NCBI RefSeq assembly: GCF_902459465.1
Contig: NC_047062.1
Span: 21,333,919 to 21,397,918, forward strand
DNA length: 64,000 nt
Source: Asterias rubens
Lineage: Eukaryota; Echinodermata; Asteroidea; Forcipulatida; Asteriidae
Reading direction: 5' to 3'
Of this stretch, positions 56,043-64,000 are shown piece by piece. Within the stretch, counting starts at the first letter, position 1; the number at the start of each line of letters is the position of its first letter. A program made the translations under genes and the position numbers. A model generated the notes under the pieces. It was not told the DNA's origin. It saw nothing but the letters and a program-made list of their open reading frames with translations, and made no database searches.

Positions 56043-56424
56043 AGGAACACGTTGCCTTGGATCGGACGAGTTGGTCTATAAAAAGGGTTTGTAACCGTTT
56101 TTTATAAAATGCATATGGTCGGAAAGATGTTTTAAAAGTAGAATACAATGATCCACACAAATTTGCCTCGAAATTGCGTGGTTTTTCTTTTACTGTGCGA
56201 ACTAACACGGTCGGCCATTTATGGGAGTCAAACATTTGACTCCCATAAATGGCCGACCGTGTTAGTCGACGAGGTCAAAGGAAAACCGTGCAATTTAGAG
56301 GCATGTTTGTGTGGATCATTGTATTCTACTTTTACAACATCTTTCTACCCATATGCATTTTATAACAAACGGTTACAAACGCTTTTCAAAGACCAACTCG
56401 ACCGATCCAAGGCAACGTGTTCCT
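56043..56424. mobile_element. TTAA-flanked foldback MITE, family B, nearly perfect
   Basis: TTAA at 56039-56042 and 56425-56428. Ends AGGAACACGTTGCCTTGGAT and ATCCAAGGCAACGTGTTCCT. The whole 382 bases folds on itself around CATTTATGGGAGTCAAACAT / TTGACTCCCATAAATGGCCG. Confidence 0.95.
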
Positions 56425-56545
56425 TTAATAATTATAACAAAAGTGGTCAGTGTTTTTATTATATTATTATTATAATGTTTTCATCAGTATTGTTATTTTT
56501 TATTAGAGACGGAAAAAGCTCGCTGTCCCAGTCGCCAGTAGACAT

Positions 56546-56719
56546 CTAGACTTGATTCGAGTCCCGTTCTCGTGTGTAAGAGGTCCCTAAGCATATCGCG
56601 CCATTTACTAGTATAGCAAACAAGTTCGAGCAATGTGCGCTCGCCGTCACCATTGTTTTCACAGAATTTAATATAGTTATTTGGTGATGACACGGGATTG
56701 GGACTTGAGTCAAGTCTAG
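56546..56719. mobile_element. MITE with CTAGACTTGA...TCAAGTCTAG ends
   Basis: CTAGACTTGATTCGAGTCCC at the left is mirrored by GGGACTTGAGTCAAGTCTAG at the right. About 174 bases in total. Confidence 0.75.
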
Positions 56720-57312
56720 CACACATCAAGCCCACTGGACGCTGTAGTGCAGTGCGGTGCCCGTGGTGAAGAGAGAAGGCTAATGTACTCGTGATATTTT
56801 TATGCAATGCCAATAATAATTAACGAGCGGATATTATGTGGCATGTACCTACTTCAACTCCAATCTAATGTACAACTGTTCATTAATTTAGATGAGACTG
56901 GGAACAAAGAATGTGTTAATTGTTTCGTCGAACCACAGCAGGTGCCGGGTTAAGCATCTCAGATAAGTGTGGTTTGAATAATTAATTATTTCGCAGTTTG
57001 ACTTTGATTCAGTGCGATATCAGATTCCGGTGTTTTATATTTTTGGCTACACCCGGACATGGACCCAATTAAAAAAAAAGAGCTAAATTCAACAGAGTTA
57101 TACTATAATTATGCTTGCTTACCAGAATAAGGTTACCAGCCAAACTAGCCTTTTACGTGTGCCAACTGTGGCTTGTATCCTGCTTATCAAAAACAGTATT
57201 TTGAGGGGGGGGGGGATGTGTTAACATTAAATATGTTGAATGTCCCCTTATTTATATTAGCAGACAGGTTCTTTTTAAACTGTTAGTATAGTGTTTCCAG
57301 TAGGCACCCGAC

Positions 57313-57638
57313 CGGACACTATTGGTAAATTAATTGTTGCCATAAAAACTAATTGGTAATGAGCAATGGAGAGCTGTAAATAGTGTAAAAACTCGTGTCT
57401 AAATTTTTTTTGAGAAAGAGGTAATTTCTCACTCAAATAATAAAAGACTTCGGCTGAAGCCTTTTATTATGCATCTGAAAGCAGACAAAAATATGCAACA
57501 AGGGCGTAGTGTCTTTCTATATTTTCGTGCAATGACCATTTAAGACCAAATTTTCAAAGGTTTTTTGTTTTATTAATATTTGTGGATACACCAAGTGATA
57601 ATACTGGTCATAGACAATTACCAAACGTGTCCAGTGTG
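57313..57638. mobile_element. MITE family A, type I, worn ends
   Basis: Starts near CCGGACACTATTGGTAAATT and ends GTGTCCAGTG. The centre AATAAAAGACTTCGGCTGAA then GCCTTTTATTATG is the best preserved type I palindrome in the window. Confidence 0.75.
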
Positions 57639-58906
57639 CAATACATTCGGACACAACATACTTCTGTTCTCAGAGAATAAGACTCCTCAAATTAGTCTCC
57701 TAATGACCAGTTTCCACATAATGAGCTCATCATCCGGATTGCGGCACCAGAATAAACAAGTTCCTAAAAGAGAAAGCTTAGTCGGGCAAATACAACTGTA
57801 GCTATATGCAAATACAATTCGCAAATACACGCGGTAACATATGGCGTAATATCTCTGATAATTATGATGATACGTCAATTTGCATGATATTAGAGCGGCT
57901 TGCTAGTCATTCGCCGTTAATTTACTGTTTCACAGACCAAAAAAAAAAAAAACCTAGATAAGATTAACATGATATTTTATAATCTTTATAGAAACATCGG
58001 TATTGCTGAAAAATAATCTCTGTGTTGTTTTGCAGACAAATCTATTTTGTTTCTTAGCCTCGATTCAATGGTGTACTTTTAGTCTACACCTGACGTGCTT
58101 TGCTTTAAAAAAAACTATCGTTAATCAATGAGATACGTCGTTTAATTGTAATTTTTTGTCTTTATATTGTTTCCACCTATATAGTCCCTTTTCGGCAGTA
58201 CAGAAAACCTAATTTGAAACGTGCTTCAACAGGCCAACACTATAAATGCTGATATGGTATATCCCATTGCAGCATTTCATTCACGACAAACATAATTTAG
58301 TATCTGGCAGGTATCATCATAAATAATAGCTCGCGTACATGCACATAAGCGGGTGCCCTGTACGACATTCATACTCGGATACACACACGCACGGCGCACA
58401 TATTTTTCACTATTAAGTTCACAGTAAGGTCCCTGCTCTCACTACTCATATCAGTACGGGCCGAACCAGAGGCAAGGACGGGGAGTGGCCGGCACTGTGA
58501 AGAGGTCACCGTATATGTAGGCAGAGTCAGACATAAGAGCTTCAAGATTGAATTCCTTAACGAAGAGCTGCGTCTATGTCAAGCAGAGAATAATGTACTA
58601 CCGTGGCAACATCAAGTGACATTTTCTTCTTATGCCTTTAACTGGACTGAGTGCTGGTGCTGTGGACTGCATTTACACGTTTGGATATCGAGGGATATTT
58701 ATCAATAAGCAGATCACCCGCGTACGTTGATTGGATGCGAAGATGTATAGCATAGTGTAGAAGATGGCATCTTGTCTATGCAAAAGCAATGCATAGTAGG
58801 CCTACTTGACATTGAGTATAACACTACAGTAGCAGAGGTGGGATTCTTTGTTTATATGCTGTAATTCACAGGCTGAGATTTGTGTTTGTGTCAGAGTGCA
58901 ATCATC

Positions 58907-59905
58907 ATGGGCTTCGCCTCCGAACGTTTCCTCATAAATCCCGACCAGAATCTGATCTGCGGTATATGTAAGACGGTGTTGAAAGACGCAGTACTCACTC
59001 GGTGCGGTCACGCCTTCTGTGAGGTATGTCTCGATACCTGGCTCGCCCGACCCCTGAGCGGGTCGTGCCCCCAGTGTCGGGCCTCCGTCAGCAAGTTCCA
59101 GGTGAGCCCCGTCTGGGCTATTAGAGAAATCGTCAATAACTTGACGGTGGAATGTGATTATGGTGACCGTGGTTGCCGTCTGGTGATGCGAGTCGAATCG
59201 CTGGAGAGGCACCGGGAAAGCTGCGCCTATGCCCCAGTCGAATGTGCCGGTTGCGAGACGGTCGTCAGCCGCTACGAGCTTCCCCATCATCAGGCACAGT
59301 GTGCTAAGATAGCAGCCACGGCCAACGAGCCCGATTTCGACGATCCAAAGAGAAGTGACTGGACGAACCAGCTCGTCAAGGACCTCGAGAAGAAACTCAC
59401 CCAGACGGAGCAACAGCTCAAACAGACCAAGAAGAAGCTGGAGACTTCTGAGACCAGCAGCCGTAAGCTCGAGAGAGACCTCTCCGATGCACGGCTACAG
59501 CTTCAACGGAAACGCGGTGAATGTACTCTACTCCACTCCAACTTCGTGGATTTCGACCCCCAGTACCCATACGGATTCTCCCCGGAGAGTATTGCCAAAC
59601 TCTCGCTCCTGATCGCCTGTCACCTCCTCCGTAAACCGGACTACATGGATCGGAATCGGATCTTCAACTGCGTCAAGAGGTGCTACGATAGTTACGCGAG
59701 ATGTGGGTCCCACTTCGAGCAGGATGTCCACATGCTGGTTGCAACGGCGTATGCCAGCAACTGGTTCACCGAGAATCAGAGAATTAACTTCCACTGTTGG
59801 CTTCAGAGCATCGCTCGCTACCGTAAATACGCCGATTTGAGCGGCCCACCCCACCCTGGGTGCACCGCTGGGATCCTGCGGAGGACCTCATCTTTACGAA
59901 GCTGA
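58907..59905 (+). CDS. RING / TRAF-type zinc finger / coiled-coil protein, 332 aa, intronless
   Basis: Seen: a C3HC4 RING at residues 18-57 (C18, C21, C33, H35, C38, C41, C54, C57); two TRAF-type fingers (C83, C90, H102, C106 and C113, C116, H128, C132); a coiled coil around 150-215 rich in Lys/Glu/Gln (TQTEQQLKQTKKKLE); then about 100 residues starting PYGFSPESIAKLS, with RNRIFNCVKRCYDSY and FHCWLQSI, which I do not recognise. Known: the MGF--RF start plus RING plus TRAF fingers is shared by NRDP1/RNF41, LNX and PDZRN E3 ligases. Inferred: an E3 ubiquitin ligase; no PDZ domain and no NRDP1 C-terminal domain are apparent. ATG at 58907 is chosen over read-through upstream codons because MGF begins the family. 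A possible 5' UTR splice acceptor (TTCACAG) lies at 58865-58871. A single coding exon could mean a retrogene. Confidence 0.9.
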   Translation: MGFASERFLINPDQNLICGICKTVLKDAVLTRCGHAFCEVCLDTWLARPLSGSCPQCRASVSKFQVSPVWAIREIVNNLTVECDYGDRGCRLVMRVESLERHRESCAYAPVECAGCETVVSRYELPHHQAQCAKIAATANEPDFDDPKRSDWTNQLVKDLEKKLTQTEQQLKQTKKKLETSETSSRKLERDLSDARLQLQRKRGECTLLHSNFVDFDPQYPYGFSPESIAKLSLLIACHLLRKPDYMDRNRIFNCVKRCYDSYARCGSHFEQDVHMLVATAYASNWFTENQRINFHCWLQSIARYRKYADLSGPPHPGCTAGILRRTSSLRS

Positions 59906-60641
59906 ACACCTTTCTATTTTTAAAGTTTTGTTGGATAGATTGAAAATGTCGTATTACCAAATTGTGTTTATGGAAAGTTTTTTATTACGTTCACTTTTAT
60001 ATAAAGAGGGACTAACCGGGAGTGGTATATCACTGTGTATTGGCCAAAAGCATTCCCATGTGCAATGAAAGTGATATTTAGTTTTCTAAAACTATTGATA
60101 GAGATTTCTCCCACCATGGCACTGGGTTGTTATAAAGACCGTTGTTCTCCTGCACGCCATTTTCTTTCCCTGCTGTTCTGGACTGGCCACAATTCATAAG
60201 CACAACAAATTGCTAAGCACATACAAATCCTGCTTAACAGAAACTGGTTACTAGCCAAAATTCCATGAAGTTAACATTGTTGCATCATTGTTGCAACTCA
60301 TTTTTGCCCAGCAATATTTTTTGCTTAACAGCTTTATGAAATTTTGCCCTGGTGGCTATAGGGCTACAGCTCCATTTTTGCTAAGGGTGTTGCTAAGTAT
60401 CGTACACACAGTGATCCAGTCGAAGCCAACTCGGAAACGGCCTCCATTATTTCCCCAACCTTTGGTATTGGTTAAGTGGATTTGAATGAGAGAATGCCGA
60501 GTTACTGTTGTCCTGTAAATTTATTTATAGCCACACAAAGCTTCGTGTCTATGTTGTTTTGCTCTGGTGATGATGTTTAAAAAGTAAAATTAAATATATA
60601 GCATCACCAAGGGAACCATATGGCATATAAACAGCCTTTAA

Positions 60642-60647
60642 AATAAA
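60642..60647 (+). terminator. Candidate polyadenylation signal of the RING gene
   Basis: AATAAA about 740 bases after the stop. No earlier canonical hexamer was noticed. Confidence 0.3.
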
Positions 60648-60729
60648 ACTATGTTGTAATCAACCCTCTGACATCAAAGTTGCCCAAACAAAATAATCCA
60701 AACCGAAAAGGGGAAAATAACCCACTTAA

Positions 60730-61070
60730 AGGCACTGGACACTTTTAATCACTTGGTGAATCCCAACATACGCATACAATAACAAACCTGTGAAAACTTG
60801 GGCTCAATGGTTATTGAATTTGCAAGAAAATAATGGAAAAAAAAACAGCCTTGTATCCATTATATTATTTGGTGTGCTTTCAGCTAAAGTCTTTTATAAG
60901 TTTTATTGTTTTAGTGAACAATTTTCTCAAAAACTACGTTACTTCAGAGGGAGCCGTTTCTCACAATGTTTTATACTCTATCAACAGCTCTCCATTGCTT
61001 GTTACCAATACCAAGTAAGTTTTTATGCTAACAATTATTTTTTAGTGATTACCAATAGAATCCAGTGCCT
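60730..61070. mobile_element. TTAA MITE, family A, type I (short)
   Basis: TTAA at 60726-60729 and 61071-61074. Ends AGGCACTGGACACTTTT and AATCCAGTGCCT. The centre keeps only TTTCAGCTAAAGTCTTTTAT. Confidence 0.85.
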
Positions 61071-61079
61071 TTAAAATGT

Positions 61080-64000
61080 TCTATCGTGAAAATAACAAAG
61101 GAGAAAAATCATGCTAATCAATTATAGTTTTTGTTTTTGGAAATATTTTCGTATCCACACAGTGGCTCCCTTGGTCAAACATTGGCTACTCGAGTCGTGA
61201 AGTGTCTGTCATTGACGGTGTTTGAGAGCCATACGGAGTAATGCTGTCGGTTGTTTGAATAATCTCCATTTTTTATTTATACACAATTTATAATATCTGA
61301 TAGACACACTCGATGTGAAACTGTAGCAAAGTGTCCAAAGGAAATTAATACTTGGGCTGCTCCGATTTCAAACTGGAAAACACAGATTGTTTGAGGGGGG
61401 GGGGGGGCTTGATATTTCCATTCACACTTTAATCGTGAAGGCAACAATCTTGACAAAATGTGTCAATCAAATAATATCTGCCATCTAGGTCTAATTTTAT
61501 TATACTGTCACGCAGAAAAAACTGCTTAGCAAATTTCTTGCTTCTGACTGGTTACCTATAAGCAAAGTTGGTTTGAGCTAAGCACACGTTTTTGTGCTTA
61601 CAGGTTTTATGGGCCATAATGATGATATGAATTTGCCAATACCACCTTTATTCTGGGGTTTAACTCTAGCTGTTTTGAAACGATACAAAGAATACTAATT
61701 TTCACTTTGTCAAGCTTGTGTTGTTGATGTATTGTATTTATCAGCAGGCAGTTTTGTGTTAACAAAGAACCGGAAGGATATTTCCAGTAGGCCTATGCAT
61801 AATAATTATTATAAGGTTACTTGGATTGGGCTATAAGAAGTGGATGTCAAAATGTCACCAATGTATTGATTTCTACTACCAAGAAGTCTTTCTTGAATAC
61901 ATGTCATTTTTGAGGGTCAACATTCGACATTGTATACTTTTGTGCAAATTTGGATGGTCAATGAGCAGATTAAGATTATTTAGGGTGGGGTGCAAGGTTA
62001 GGGGCGGGGCAGGGCTATAGGTAGCTTGTACTTGGCGATAGTAAATGTACACTATACTTATTTAAAACTGTTGTTTTTTGTTACACGGAAATGTGACTCA
62101 CCAGCTTTACTTGTCTTGTCAAATCTGTTTCATTCTTATAAACTGTTTGTGCACATGCAATCTAAAACAAATTAGTTTTTGAGTGTTACAGTAGTATTCT
62201 ATATTAATGTTGCGTATATTATTCATCTTTTACTGAAGGGGGGCGTGGGCGTTTTCAAGCAGATTCAAGTTCTCAGGAAGATCGTATAAAAATAGCTGAT
62301 CCGATATTTCATAAAATGCCTGGGTGTTATCGTTGTTGTTGTTGTTGTTTATATAATTCGGTCATCACTGGTGCTTATAATATACAGTTACCCTATGCAC
62401 AATTAAATGTACAACGTTGTATTAGTCTTCCTATGTTGAATCTTCTCCCATATCCGATAGAAAAATCATAGAATATAGAACTGTGCTGTGGCAGATAGTT
62501 TGAATTTAGAATAAATTCCGAGCCTACATTCTGTGCACACTAACTGTCTTGATGTTTTTCTTGGTTATGAGAAAATAAATACCGAGAGTTTCCTTTCATC
62601 AACGAAAGGTGTTGTCATAAATTATTAGAGTATAATTTTTCAAATTTATTGGCATAGGGCCTAATTGTATATACATTATGGATAAGGCCAACACTAAGCT
62701 TGAGTATAGGATAAGCTTATTAAGTGGGATAAGCTTTTTGTTACACAAAAAAAAATCCATTATTTAGCAGAGACTCTTTGCAGGTGTGCATGTTTTACAA
62801 AGTAAACCACTGGTTTAAAAATGAATTTTTAGTGGTTGTTATTCACGGGACATTTTTACATTAATAAGTCTCAACATAATTTTCAACAACATTATAATTA
62901 TTATTTTTTCCACATTACAGAAGATTTTTCATTTTTCCAATGTCTAAAATCAAAGCACGAATATTGCCAAACAAAATTAAACACTAAACTGAACCATGGG
63001 AACCAATGCTGCTGTTATTTGTACATATCGGATTAACAGCGTGGGGTACGAGCTGAAAAAAAAATCCATTGTCGGTGAGAGCAAGTTTTTTTTGTTTTGA
63101 AAAGGCTTTTAGAAAACCCTAAAACTTGGTATCGTACCTTCGGAACAAAGCGAAAGGGGGTCACAGTAAAACCCAAGGTTACACTATCACAAAAGGCATA
63201 CAATTTTTTAACATTCCAGTGGTGATATTTTTCTACATTGATGAGGGTTTGATCCATTGTGTTTGGGGGTTGCCCGTTTATATTCTGAAAAACACCGGTG
63301 TACGAGTGAGCAGATAAAATGAATGGAGTCATGGTTACCTTGCAGAGTAGACGGCGGTCGGCTTGGGGTATATGTTTACTTTGGGATTGGAGTGCAGGGT
63401 TTATAAGGGGGTAACATGTGTATGGGCACATTTTGTTTGTCTCGAATGTTTTGAAATAGTGCAGTAAAAACTTTAAACCTTTTGACGGAAATGGGAACAT
63501 TTTTTTTGGAGGGGAGAACAGCAACTTCATGTCGTGATTAGGCTCTAATTAATGCTTCAACCAGACTCAAGTTATGCTGTAGGTTGTGATTATTATTTCC
63601 GACCCAAGAAATTTATCCCAACAAATTATTAATGTCAACAATCGAACAAAATTGCTGTGGAATGGTACACAATCTAATACATGCACAGAGTACGAGAGCT
63701 TCAAATTACTTCTTTATTGAAAGGGAATGGTCCATTCAGGGTGTATATACATGATGACCATCCCCCCCGCCCCTAATCAACTAACTTAACATCCAAACAT
63801 AAAAAAATTTATGTGCTGCCCTTTAAAAGAGCGAGGAATGATGTTGGTAGACCACTAGAGGGCGGCATTTTAAATAATTATAAATTTTGTTTAGAGGGCG
63901 TAATTTTCTTTGCGCAGGTGGGAGGGGTGTGGCTAAGGGGGCTAACGTGCATGCAACTTCGGGATTGAATTCCACGAGTTAACCGTCTATCAACACAAAA
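61080..64000. other. Terminal intergenic region; no gene recognised
   Basis: A G-run near 61395-61408, a GTT microsatellite near 62331-62350, and an AAGCACA-family fragment at 61510-61615. The minus-strand ORF 63530-63033 (165 codons) is the longest unassigned ORF here. It has no recognised domain and may be chance or part of a repeat. Confidence 0.5.

Larger units (their letters stand above)
53110..58320. other. Long intergenic region left of the RING gene
   Basis: No gene recognised over about 5 kb. Contents are the family B foldback MITE, the CTAGACTTGA element, a family A MITE, a run of 10 G near 57207 and an A-run near 57940. The short stretch at 55155-55215 resembles the flank at 26571-26620 (AAAGGGA-G-TATA). 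Confidence 0.55.

Noticed and set aside
58802-59413. 203-codon antisense ORF opposite the RING gene
   Set aside because: It mirrors the GC-rich coding strand and has no motif; the sense frame carries a full RING and two zinc fingers.

Overview
The window is animal nuclear DNA. Every multi-exon gene has GT-AG introns, the sequence is AT-rich, and it is crowded with short non-autonomous transposons, tRNA-derived SINEs, minisatellites and microsatellites. The gene content (neuroglobin-like globin, POMT2, small secreted PAN-plus-discoidin proteins, a RING/TRAF-finger protein) and the repeat families point to an invertebrate deuterostome. An echinoderm, most likely a sea star, fits best, but this is inference from recalled repeat and protein styles and not from a database search.

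Layout. 0.1-2.8 kb: last four exons of a WD-repeat gene (+). 3-8.2 kb: repeat-rich intergenic DNA. 8.3-11.9 kb: three-exon neuroglobin-like globin (+) with a TATA box. 15.8-38.6 kb: complete 19-exon POMT2 (-), 708 codons in an unbroken frame. Its introns hold a foldback-type element of about 3.9 kb, a large inverted duplication, satellites and many MITEs. 40.0-53.0 kb: three related genes for secreted PAN/apple plus F5/8 type C proteins. The first (-) and second (+) look intact. The third (-) is damaged, with a stop codon at a conserved Trp and a partly duplicated, decayed last exon. 58.9-59.9 kb: intronless RING/TRAF zinc-finger/coiled-coil protein (+) with a C-terminal domain I do not recognise. 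The rest, including 60-64 kb, shows only repeats and weak ORFs.

How the parts relate. The globin lies tail-to-tail with POMT2. Human NGB and POMT2 are direct neighbours on 14q24.3, so the pair looks like a retained ancestral linkage. POMT2 is an ER O-mannosyltransferase that acts with POMT1. The PAN-discoidin cluster looks like a local expansion of secreted lectin-like proteins. Its second and third genes share a promoter-proximal block at the same distance from the start codon.

The richest structural signals are the mobile elements. One MITE family shows TTAA target duplications, proven by an insertion into a SINE, and carries exchangeable central palindromes. A second TTAA foldback family is also present. 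A hairpin insertion sits in only one arm of an inverted duplication, so the other arm preserves the empty site.
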